Below, piece by piece: positions 1 through 8,471 of a stretch of 64,000 bases of DNA. Source of the stretch: CAIURC01 sp043777315 (GTDB taxonomy: Bacteria > Verrucomicrobiota > Verrucomicrobiia > Chthoniobacterales > Chthoniobacteraceae). The notes beneath the pieces were generated by a model. The model did no database searches and was not told the DNA's origin. It saw only the letters and a program-made list of their open reading frames with translations. The stretch spans positions 16,199 to 80,198 of the forward strand of contig JAYVPW010000039.1 in the NCBI GenBank assembly GCA_043777315.1, read 5' to 3'. Made by a program: the position numbers and the translations under genes. Every line of letters begins with the position of its first letter. The stretch's first letter is position 1.

Positions 1-3000
1 GAGATGACCTCGTTGATGTTCGCACCGTTCGGATGATGCCGCAGCGGATTCGACGCCCCGAGATAAGCCCGCGCCAGCCGCCCCGAGTAGGTCTGGGCCA
101 GTGAGGAGCGATTGACGAAAGCGAGCGCGCTCGGAGTCGCCAGGATTCCTGAGATCACAATTGCGAGCGCCGTCGCGGCAAGGCCGACAACAAAGGCGGA
201 ACCGCCTTGAAAGACCGCATGTGACGTGAAGGAATAGAACACGAGCGGCACGGTGAGCAGGACGATCGCGATCATTCCGGCTGCGAGTTCTTTCGAAAAT
301 ATCCGGCTGAGAGTGGACGGTGGCGTGAAGGTCTTGGGCTTGGACTTGGAGGCAAGGATATTGGCCGCGCCGCGCGCGATCGGGATCAGAGCGGCGAGGA
401 TTCCACCGAGCTTGGCGAAGGCAATGGTGTAGCTCTGGTTTTGCGCGAGCCATTCGTACAGGCCATGTCCTGCGGTATCGATCAGCGCGAAAGCCAGAGA
501 GGCGGCGGCCACGATGAGAGCCAGCCCGAGATCATAGGTCAGATAAGTCCGGGTGCGGACGCGCTGTGTCTCCGGGCCACCGGTGCCAGCGGCTTCTTCG
601 CGCGAGCGGCCGCGCCACCACGCCATTTCGACAAAGACGAAGGAGCTCAACAGTGAGAGCGCAATCGCCAGCGGTCCGATCGCGATCCCGTCCTTCACCC
701 CGACGTAAAGCAGGACGATCACCGCGATGAAAACGAGGGCCAGGGAAGGCCAGTGGTAGCGCTCGTGTTCATCTTGCGAAGCCAGCCAGTAACCAACGAT
801 GCGCGGCACGACGAGAAAGAGCAGGACGAGCTCGAAAAGGATAAACCAAGGGCTCCAGAAGACTCCGAGCGCGGCGTGCAGCAGATGCCCGACGGGAAGG
901 TCTGCCTTACCGGGAAGCGCGAATCCAACCACCGTGATCCCTTTGTCAAAGACCCCGTAGCGGACCGCATTCGCGAGGCCAAACATGGCAAAGATCAGCA
1001 CGCCGACGACGAAGTGGACGCTCAGCAAATTGCGCAGGAAGACCGCGAGATTGAAGTGCGCGTCGCCGCTGCCGGAGGGCGCGATGTAGTTGCCGCTTTT
1101 ACGCAGCCACTCGATCTCCTTCGAGTCGGACGCATTCAGTTCGTGTTCGACGCGGTCAGCCGCGGGCAGGTGTGTGTGCCGCGTGCCGCCGGAAAGCGCG
1201 GTGTGCCGCATGCGGTCGTAGAACCGGCCGACAAAGGCGCCGACATAGCCGCCGCCGGAGACGGTCGAAAGGAAGTCGATTTTCCGCAGCCATTTGGCCC
1301 GCGCCATCGCCTGCAGGACGCCAATATTGAGTGTCGCGCTGCGGACTCCTCCGCCGGAAATGCCGAAGCCGGCAAGGTCGTCGGGCCATTCCCCGGCATT
1401 CGCGATCGCCGAGTTCTTCGCCTCGGTCCTGGTCCGTTTCGATTTCGGGATCAGCTCATCGCGGCGCAGGTCGATCGCCGCGGCTTCCGCCGCGCGCAAG
1501 TCGCGCGGATACACGGCGGTGTCGCGCGGGGTGGATTTCGCACGCTCGGACACGGCGTCCTGAAGAATCACGTCGGCGGCTTTTTCGCTCGAGACGTAGA
1601 TGTTCGTCACGATGAAGTAGCCCGGGATTTTTGGAAAAATGGATGCGTCCACGACGCGCAACCCATCCACACCGCGGACGCGGAAACGGCTGTCGAGCAC
1701 GGCATTTCCATCGTCGTCCGGACCCATCCGGCAGCTCCCGCAGGCATGGTGGCCCCATGCTTCGCGGCGGATCCAATCCCGCAACATTGGCTCATCGTTT
1801 TCGGGCACTTCCCGCAGGCCCGGCGACGCTTCACCTTTCACCACGAGGTGCGCGTATTTTGCGATGCCGCGGACAAATCTCACGCCATCGACAAGAGCAT
1901 CGAGATCAGGATCATCGTTCTCCTTTCCGGGATGCGAGGTCTCCTGGAAGTAGTGAAAATTGATCTCCGGCGGATCGAGCGGATTGGCGCTGCGCAGTTC
2001 CACGGTGCCGTCGCGATTGCGCGTCTGCGCCTTGAGAATGGCCCAGGTGAAGAGCCGGCGGAAATCTTTGGGATACAACGACTGCACGTTCGAGTAGCCG
2101 GGTTGGTAGCCTTTGAACGGCAGTGGGATGCCAAAGATGAACAGATCGGGCTGCGGCAGGTCGGGCGCCGAACGCTTGAGGATGCCGATGACAGAACCGT
2201 TGCTGGCATACAAGCCGGTGCCCTGGTCGCGCCATTGCGTGAGGAAAGGATCGGGGCCGGCGGGCGGCTTCGGCAGGGCAAAGTCGGCACCTTCGAGCAG
2301 GCTGAAATTCCCCTCCATTTCACTGAGGACCGTGACCTCGTAGCGGTCGTGTAAATTCAGACCGACTCCCGGTAGGTGGACGCGGCAGTCGATCTTGTGC
2401 GGCTTGAGTTTCTCGGCGTCCCCGATGCCTGAGAGCATCAGGATTTGCGGGGTATTGAAGGCCCCGCCGCTCAGGATGATTTCGCCGCCATTCGCCTCCC
2501 CGCCTTTCAGGTAAATTTTCTCCCGCAAAGCGGTCGGCGGCGGCAACGGGTGCGGGTGCGCGCCGTAGATTTGTCGTCCGCGGAGAATCTCCACGCCAAT
2601 GGCCCGCGGCTTCTTTGGACTGGCCGGCGGGACAGCCGCGGCGACGTCCTCGAACAGCACTTGGGTGACGAAACATTCCGTCCAAATCACGATTTCGCCC
2701 ACCGAGGCCGCGGCCTCGATGCGCCCGGCGGTGCGATGAGTTGCCGCTTCTGCTTTCAGCTCGGCTTGGGTCTCGAGAAGAAACTCGCGGGGACTGGAAC
2801 GATGCCCGCGCTTCGCCAGCGAAGGTGTCCCATGCTCGAGGCTCGTCCCATTTTTCCCACACACCGCGAGCGGGATGAGGGCGAGTCCTTCCGGGCTTTC
2901 AGCCTGAGTCCGCGCATGGTTCGGATCGAGGCTTTGCTTGATTCTACCGCGCAGGAAATGGCGGGCGAAAGTGAAGTAGCGATCGATCCCGACACGCTCG

Positions 3001-3689
3001 GCCTGGCGCAGCGCGGACTTGATCATCTTGAGAAGCTGGCCGTCGTGAACGCCAAGCGTGATGTCGGCCACGCTGGTGCGCAGCCAGCCATCGAAGCCGT
3101 GCCGGCCGGCGGTGTAATCCCGCCCGCGTCCGAACAGCCAGCGGATGTTATCCTGCAAGCGAGGCCACCAGCCGGTGGGCGGGGCCGCGGGACGATCGAC
3201 GTATTCGTTGCGCTCGAGGCGCTGGAAATACGGGCGCATCACTTCCGCGCGCCATGAGTCGTCGGCGAGAAAATCCGCAAGGTCATCCCAGTCGGAATCC
3301 GGCCCGGCGATGGTGATCATCGCGTTGTGGATCGTGCATCCGCCGAGCGCCGCGGCGCGCGGATAGAAGACGCCGCGACCCGTCGGATCTTTGGAATCCG
3401 AGGGCTTGGTCGGATCGGGATTGGGCGGCGGATTCGAGTAGTGTTTGACAAAGAACTGCCAGCTATGATCCGGGTCTTCGCTCGTCGGCCCGTGAAAGGA
3501 GGGCACTTCGCTGATTTCCCTCGCATGATCGGTCGGTGGACGGGTCGAAAAGTCAGAACCTGCTTCGATGACCAAGACACGACTTCCTTTCAAAGCGAGA
3601 CGCGCGGCCAGCGGTCCGCCGCCCGCTCCTGAACCGACGACGATGTAATCAAACTCCGCGGTGGCAAGAAGGCTGGAATCAGAGATCAT
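1..3689 (-). CDS. GMC oxidoreductase fused to patatin-like phospholipase (3' end outside window)
   Basis: One open frame runs from the ATG at 3689 past the window edge, at least 1229 codons. I checked the frame codon by codon and found no stop. Residues about 10-710 are a GMC flavoprotein: FAD loop GSGAGGG (19-25), GGCTIHNAM near 115, ILSGGAFNTPQILMLSGIG, and C-terminal HHACGSCRMG near 650 with IPGYFIVTNIYVSS. After a linker, GFGISGGGVRSA (about 775) is a patatin oxyanion loop and STVSGGGYVGA (about 810) carries the likely nucleophile serine. Residues about 880-1190 contain several hydrophobic membrane segments, then ARAYLGASN, a motif of large patatin-like proteins. Family knowledge: GMC enzymes oxidise alcohols or sterols; patatins hydrolyse acyl esters. 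The substrate is unknown. It lies downstream of a cytochrome c gene that may accept its electrons. Confidence 0.85.
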   Translation of the reverse strand, partial: MISDSSLLATAEFDYIVVGSGAGGGPLAARLALKGSRVLVIEAGSDFSTRPPTDHAREISEVPSFHGPTSEDPDHSWQFFVKHYSNPPPNPDPTKPSDSKDPTGRGVFYPRAAALGGCTIHNAMITIAGPDSDWDDLADFLADDSWRAEVMRPYFQRLERNEYVDRPAAPPTGWWPRLQDNIRWLFGRGRDYTAGRHGFDGWLRTSVADITLGVHDGQLLKMIKSALRQAERVGIDRYFTFARHFLRGRIKQSLDPNHARTQAESPEGLALIPLAVCGKNGTSLEHGTPSLAKRGHRSSPREFLLETQAELKAEAATHRTAGRIEAAASVGEIVIWTECFVTQVLFEDVAAAVPPASPKKPRAIGVEILRGRQIYGAHPHPLPPPTALREKIYLKGGEANGGEIILSGGAFNTPQILMLSGIGDAEKLKPHKIDCRVHLPGVGLNLHDRYEVTVLSEMEGNFSLLEGADFALPKPPAGPDPFLTQWRDQGTGLYASNGSVIGILKRSAPDLPQPDLFIFGIPLPFKGYQPGYSNVQSLYPKDFRRLFTWAILKAQTRNRDGTVELRSANPLDPPEINFHYFQETSHPGKENDDPDLDALVDGVRFVRGIAKYAHLVVKGEASPGLREVPENDEPMLRDWIRREAWGHHACGSCRMGPDDDGNAVLDSRFRVRGVDGLRVVDASIFPKIPGYFIVTNIYVSSEKAADVILQDAVSERAKSTPRDTAVYPRDLRAAEAAAIDLRRDELIPKSKRTRTEAKNSAIANAGEWPDDLAGFGISGGGVRSATLNIGVLQAMARAKWLRKIDFLSTVSGGGYVGAFVGRFYDRMRHTALSGGTRHTHLPAADRVEHELNASDSKEIEWLRKSGNYIAPSGSGDAHFNLAVFLRNLLSVHFVVGVLIFAMFGLANAVRYGVFDKGITVVGFALPGKADLPVGHLLHAALGVFWSPWFILFELVLLFLVVPRIVGYWLASQDEHERYHWPSLALVFIAVIVLLYVGVKDGIAIGPLAIALSLLSSFVFVEMAWWRGRSREEAAGTGGPETQRVRTRTYLTYDLGLALIVAAASLAFALIDTAGHGLYEWLAQNQSYTIAFAKLGGILAALIPIARGAANILASKSKPKTFTPPSTLSRIFSKELAAGMIAIVLLTVPLVFYSFTSHAVFQGGSAFVVGLAATALAIVISGILATPSALAFVNRSSLAQTYSGRLARAYLGASNPLRHHPNGANINEVI

Positions 3690-3766
3690 AAGTTAGTGAA
3701 TGGCCGGCATAGAGCGTGTTATGCTACCTCACGTCGGTAGCTATCGGGAGCACCAAGGGTGCGTTG

Positions 3767-3924
3767 ACAAGCCAGCCCAGGGCAACGCCCTGGGTCTTAA
3801 GAAAAAAATAACGAAGCCCTGAAAGGGCGAAAGAGTCGGGTGTGATTCGATCCGATTCTCCCGCCTTTTCAGGGCTTGCAACTCGGGGGATGCAGACCCA
3901 GGGCGTTGCCCTGGGCTGGCTTGT
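3767..3924. repeat. Nested palindromic intergenic repeat
   Basis: Outer arms (3767-3797 and 3894-3924) are near-perfect reverse complements built around CCCAGGGCAACGCCCTGGG. Inner arms (3813-3829 and 3862-3879) pair through AAGCCCTGAAAGGGC. The element fills most of the 304-bp gap between the cytochrome gene and the GMC-patatin gene. Outside it I see no other feature in 3690-3993. It could form a long mRNA hairpin that tunes expression of the downstream gene, or be a mobile REP-like element. Confidence 0.85.
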
Positions 3925-3993
3925 TTCGGGCCTTTGGCCCGCCAGCGCGGTGTCTTGGCGAAAGTGCATGACAGGTTCCAGAATGATGGGCGG

Positions 3994-6873
3994 TCAAAAG
4001 GTCTTGAGCAGTTCGATGACTGCTTCCTTGTCGGCGTCGCTCATCGCCTTGAACCATTCAAAGTAGTGTCCTTTATCCATGACAAAGTCCGGGCAGCGGC
4101 TGACCTTCATGAGTTCCGGCGCGATCTTCTCCCGCATGACCCGCTGTGAGTCCTCTTCGCTCAGATGCTTGGACTCGATCTCCGCGAGCGTCTCGAGCGC
4201 GAGCTTCACCGTCGATTTCAGGGTCGCCGGATCGGCCTCGGGATTCAGGTTGGCGAGCAGACTGACTGGCGTGCCTTTTGGGATCGGTCCGAGGCGGACA
4301 TCGCCCAGCCGCCCGGCGAGGAAATAGAGCAGGAATCCGATGACCAAACCCAGGACGGCGGCGGTGTAGCCCAGCCACCGAGCCAGGAATTTTCGCCGGA
4401 GAACCGTGCTCGGCTCGCGGTCCGTTTTTCGTCCCACGAAAATGAGACAGGCAAACCCGGCGACCAACAGCACAGCACTGGGCAACCACAGATGGCGGAG
4501 CCTCTTCACACTCGGAAAGTATGCCCGCAGTTTCATGAGTCCCGGTAGCTTCGCCACGATGGAAGGAACCTGCTCGCCGGGCAGGTTCAGGTAGGTCACT
4601 TGCGGGGTGCGCCAGATGAGTCCGTGATCGCGCGCCAGCCTTTCCGGTGTTGCGTCGTTGTAGCTCGAGCTGCTGGTCCGAGGGGTCAGGAGGAGCAACT
4701 TGCGCATGGCATCATCGAACGCTTCCAGCCGCCCGTCGAGAGAGGGATCGCTGTTGTATTTTCCGAGACTGTTGTTGTGCAGCAGTGGCGCGGTGGCCCA
4801 GATGGAAATCAACGAAGGCACGCGATAAAATCCCACTCCCCCGCCACCGGTCGGAGCCTGGGTGGTCTTGTGCCGGGGTGTGAACGTATCCTCGCCGCCA
4901 TCCTTTCCGCGGAAGGGATTGAAGTAGGTGATCGAACCGACGGACGGCATGTCTTGATAGCTCGCGGAGGTGAAGTCCTCCCACATGTGTCCGCGAATGC
5001 CATTGGTCGCCATGGCCCGGGCGGAGTTGGTGCGGACGAGCGTGACTGGTATCCGGTAGTCGGTGGAGAGATAGTTCCCACGCCAGAAATCAGGTAACTC
5101 GACCTGTTCCTCCGCCCATTTCAGGTAGCCGGCATCGCTCAGCCAGTGACCGGGATCGTGATCCCACGGCTCTCCTTTCGCCGCCCAGTCCGCCAGCTCT
5201 TTCTGTCGCAAGGGTGTCTGGATGCTCGAGTGACAAACGATGCAGTTCTGCGCGAACACCTTTCGCCCGCGAGCCAGCTTGGTCACGTCAATGACTCGCG
5301 CTTTCTGCCGCTGGCTGAGTTCTGAGACATCGACGCTTTGCGCTTTCTCCGCGCCACCTCGCGCGGCGAGCAACGGCATCGGCGGGGTGATCTTGAGAAA
5401 GTAATCCCGCAGCGGGGCTACCCGTTCCTGCGTTGCCTGCCAATAGACAGAATGGGCGCTGCAATCATTGATCCGAAACGGCTTCTGCGGTTGAAAGCCA
5501 ACCAAAGGTTTGTGCAGCAAAATCCACTGTTCCCAGAAGGTGCCGATATTCAAATAAACCCGCGCCAACGCACCCCACGGGCCGATGGAATCCGCGCCGT
5601 CGAACAGAATCCGCGGGACCGGTCGGGTGATGTCGTTGGACGCACGCAGCGGCTCGAGCAGGTTCGCTTTCGCAAAGGTGTCCCATAGCTCTTGCGGAAC
5701 TTTGTCGTGGGTCGCGGGATCGAGAAATTCGAGCGCGTGCGTGACAGGATTGCGCTCCCAGACGTGCGCGTCTTTCGACCCCGCCGCGAGTGTCTCGGAA
5801 GGATCACCCCAAATTCCGGGCTGGGTCTTGCTGGCGCCGTAGATGCGCTCGGGCGGGTTGATCAACGCGCGCACGACACGCTGCGGCACGTTGAAAATCG
5901 CATTCATCGCATTCGGGTTGTTGATGTTATCCGAGGCGATGAGCGACGTATCGACGGTGCCGGGGGGCTGACTGTCGAGCAGGTGATAGACAAAGCTATC
6001 CTTTGGCAGAAGGTTGCCGAAAATCGCCCGGACACGCAGATACTGGGCGCCGATGTTGCCGGAGATATTGTCCCAGCGTGGCTCGGCCAGGTTCGCCGGC
6101 GGAATCAGCGGATGAAAGGACGCGTGGCAAAAGGCGCAACTCATGCCAACCCGATACGGGCGCACCAGGTCTGGATCATTGTAGTAGGTCGGATCGTCGT
6201 AGTAGCGTTTCGCATCCCACTTGTCTTTGGCATCCGCGAACCTGGGGTTGTCGAAAATACGCAAGCCAATGACGCCACTGGAACGCCCATAGATTTTCTC
6301 GGGAACCTTGTCAGCCGGAGTCTCCGACGGGACATCAATCCAGAGTCCATATTGATCCGGCTTTGATGCCTGTTTCATCCCCGGCTCATTGATGACACCG
6401 GCACTGTTGAACCGTGTCGCGCGGGTGCGGCTGTCCACCAGTTTCAAAAGATCGGTAAAGCCGTAGCTGTTGCCCGCCAGCCAATCCCAGAAGCCTTCGT
6501 TGCCACCGCACCACAGCATCCAGGTGTTGCGACCTAAGACTTCATTCGGCGTTTCGACGACATCGGCGAGCTGGATCCCCGCCGGAGGCACGGGTGGCGC
6601 GGCGGCGGCGGCCGGTTTTTTGTCGAGCAACTGATAGACCGGGAGACTACTCACTTTCCCATCTAGGCCGGTCGCGATCACGTCCATTCCGCGGAGGTAG
6701 TTCACCTTGTCCTTGGTCACTTCGTAGCGGAAGGAGCTGGCGTCCATCCCTCGCACGATCGCCTCGTCGTCGGGCACGACATCCCTGGCGTTGGCTTTCG
6801 CGCAAAAAACGGCGTCGGTGGAAAAGACCAGCGTGAGGGCAAACAGGGAGCGCAGAGCCAGGCGTCGTAGCAT
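3994..6873 (-). CDS. Large membrane-anchored dihaem cytochrome c, RoxA/MauG-like
   Basis: 959 residues with an N-terminal signal peptide (LALRSLFALTLVFS). Two CxxCH haem sites are visible, CAFCH in the first third and CIVCH past the middle. The stretch FYRVPSLISIWATAPLLHNN is typical of the RoxA-like/cytochrome c peroxidase-like group. Two hydrophobic helices follow near the C terminus (LWLPSAVLLVAGFACLIF and YTAAVLGLVIGFLLYFL), so the haem domains should be periplasmic and tethered to the inner membrane. It precedes the GMC-patatin gene on the same strand with a 304-bp gap, suggesting an electron acceptor role for that dehydrogenase (inference). The exact enzyme activity (oxygenase, peroxidase or simple electron carrier) cannot be read from sequence. 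Confidence 0.75.
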   Translation of the reverse strand: MLRRLALRSLFALTLVFSTDAVFCAKANARDVVPDDEAIVRGMDASSFRYEVTKDKVNYLRGMDVIATGLDGKVSSLPVYQLLDKKPAAAAAPPVPPAGIQLADVVETPNEVLGRNTWMLWCGGNEGFWDWLAGNSYGFTDLLKLVDSRTRATRFNSAGVINEPGMKQASKPDQYGLWIDVPSETPADKVPEKIYGRSSGVIGLRIFDNPRFADAKDKWDAKRYYDDPTYYNDPDLVRPYRVGMSCAFCHASFHPLIPPANLAEPRWDNISGNIGAQYLRVRAIFGNLLPKDSFVYHLLDSQPPGTVDTSLIASDNINNPNAMNAIFNVPQRVVRALINPPERIYGASKTQPGIWGDPSETLAAGSKDAHVWERNPVTHALEFLDPATHDKVPQELWDTFAKANLLEPLRASNDITRPVPRILFDGADSIGPWGALARVYLNIGTFWEQWILLHKPLVGFQPQKPFRINDCSAHSVYWQATQERVAPLRDYFLKITPPMPLLAARGGAEKAQSVDVSELSQRQKARVIDVTKLARGRKVFAQNCIVCHSSIQTPLRQKELADWAAKGEPWDHDPGHWLSDAGYLKWAEEQVELPDFWRGNYLSTDYRIPVTLVRTNSARAMATNGIRGHMWEDFTSASYQDMPSVGSITYFNPFRGKDGGEDTFTPRHKTTQAPTGGGGVGFYRVPSLISIWATAPLLHNNSLGKYNSDPSLDGRLEAFDDAMRKLLLLTPRTSSSSYNDATPERLARDHGLIWRTPQVTYLNLPGEQVPSIVAKLPGLMKLRAYFPSVKRLRHLWLPSAVLLVAGFACLIFVGRKTDREPSTVLRRKFLARWLGYTAAVLGLVIGFLLYFLAGRLGDVRLGPIPKGTPVSLLANLNPEADPATLKSTVKLALETLAEIESKHLSEEDSQRVMREKIAPELMKVSRCPDFVMDKGHYFEWFKAMSDADKEAVIELLKTF

Positions 6874-7044
6874 AGAAAGTGGAAGTTTTCCCGCTCGCGC
6901 ACCGCTTCAACGCGAAAGGGACGCGCCATTTCTAAGTTCGCGGGCGATGGGGTCTATAGGGACAAACCCCCCATCTACCGGGCGATGCCCGATCACGATG
7001 GCCTTATCCAAATGAGCGGTCGCGACCTCTAATCAGTCGGGCCG

Positions 7045-8448
7045 ATGCGGGTGGATGATGCGGTGAATCACATTTTTCAGGGCCATCGCTTGGGTATTGG
7101 ATTTCTGCGCCTTTTTCCTCGAAGCGTGGGTGCTTTTGCCGTGATCTTTTCGGGAGGCATTGCCGCGCGTGCGCAGCCGGTCAGCTTTAAAACTGAGATT
7201 GCGCCGCTGCTGCATCGGCGGTGTGCGGCCTGTCACGGCGAGGAGAGTGCGAAGGGCGGCTATCGGCTCGATTCTTTCGCCCGCCTGAAGAAATCCGGCG
7301 ACAGCGAGCTGCCTCCGCTGGTTTTGGGAAAGTCGGGAGAGTCCGAGCTTTACAACCTGCTCGTGGAGCCTGACGCGAACGATCGGATGCCGCAGAAAGC
7401 GGACGCTTTGCCGGCGGAGGAAATCGCGCTGGTGCGACGCTGGATCGACGAAGGCGCGGGACTCGATGCCGGCTCGGCGGAGACGCCGCTGGCGGAGTTC
7501 GCGCGCGCGACTTTGCTCCGCGCGGCTCCCGAGAAATATGCGCATCCGGCACCGGTGACGGCGCTCGCCTTCAGCCCGGACAGCACGCAGCTCGCGGTCG
7601 CCGGCTTTTACGAAATCACCGTCTGGGAGGTGGCGACGGGCGCGCTCGTGCGACGCATCGGCGGCTTGCCGGAGCGCATCACCTCGATCGCGTGGAATGC
7701 GAAACGCAATCTGCTCGCGGTGGCGGGCGGCTCGCCGGCGCAGTGGGGCACGGTCGCGCTCATCGACCCGGCGGCGGGGTTCAAAGTGCAACTGCTCTGC
7801 GATCTCCCGGAGACCGCGCTTTCCGTCGCGTTCAGTCCCGACGGCGCGCGGCTGGCGGCGGGTGGCGGCGATCGCACGATTCGTTTTTTCGAGACGAAGT
7901 CAGGCCGGCCGACGCGTGTGCTGCGGCAACATGCGGAATGGGTGCAATCGGTGGCGTTCAGCGCCGACGGGGAGCACCTCGTCTCGGCGAGCCGCGACCG
8001 CACGGTGCGCGTGTTCAACGCGGCGACCGGCGGACTCGAGGCGACGGATACGGAGCATGAAGCGGGGGTGCTGGCCGCGACTTTTTCGCTGAGAGGAACG
8101 AAGGTTTTTTCCGCGGAACGAAAGAAAGCGGTCCGGCTGGCGGAGGCGGATTTGGAAAAGTCGAAGAGCATCGAAATCGGCGCGCTCGTGCAGACGCTGG
8201 CGCTCTCGCCCGCGGGCTTGGTGACCGGTGGTGCCGACGGCTCGGTGCGGGTGCATCAGGTCTCCGATCACCAGCAGCTTTTCACCCTCGCGGGACACCG
8301 CGACTGCATCGATGCGCTGGCCGTCAGCCGGTCGGGGACGCTCGCCAGCGGCAGCCACGACGGCGTGGTTTGCGTGTGGGATTTGGCCTGCGGGACGTGG
8401 ACTCAGCGGTTCACTCCGAGCCCGGGCTGGGACGCGCCGCTGCGCTGA
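7045..8448 (+). CDS. Planctomycete-type cytochrome c domain with WD40 propeller
   Basis: 467 residues. After a hydrophobic leader (about residues 15-47), residues about 50-145 form a PSCyt1-type cytochrome c domain with the single haem site CAACH, the downstream MPQKADALPAEE and VRRWIDEGA. From about residue 170 there are roughly seven WD40-like repeats (VTALAFSPD, LSVAFSPDG, VQSVAFSADG, CIDALAVSRSG), enough for one beta-propeller. This architecture is common in PVC bacteria and probably periplasmic. It is divergent from the dihaem cytochrome gene, so the 171-bp gap 6874-7044 should hold both promoters. No catalytic function is visible. The start is the first ATG and an internal start would shorten the leader. 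Confidence 0.8.
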   Translation: MRVDDAVNHIFQGHRLGIGFLRLFPRSVGAFAVIFSGGIAARAQPVSFKTEIAPLLHRRCAACHGEESAKGGYRLDSFARLKKSGDSELPPLVLGKSGESELYNLLVEPDANDRMPQKADALPAEEIALVRRWIDEGAGLDAGSAETPLAEFARATLLRAAPEKYAHPAPVTALAFSPDSTQLAVAGFYEITVWEVATGALVRRIGGLPERITSIAWNAKRNLLAVAGGSPAQWGTVALIDPAAGFKVQLLCDLPETALSVAFSPDGARLAAGGGDRTIRFFETKSGRPTRVLRQHAEWVQSVAFSADGEHLVSASRDRTVRVFNAATGGLEATDTEHEAGVLAATFSLRGTKVFSAERKKAVRLAEADLEKSKSIEIGALVQTLALSPAGLVTGGADGSVRVHQVSDHQQLFTLAGHRDCIDALAVSRSGTLASGSHDGVVCVWDLACGTWTQRFTPSPGWDAPLR

Positions 8449-8471
8449 AACCTGACTCCAGCGCGCAATTC

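Noticed and set aside
753..2354. 533-codon open frame on the plus strand
   Set aside because: It is exactly antisense, codon for codon, to the GMC-patatin frame, which has clear domain motifs. The plus frame shows none.
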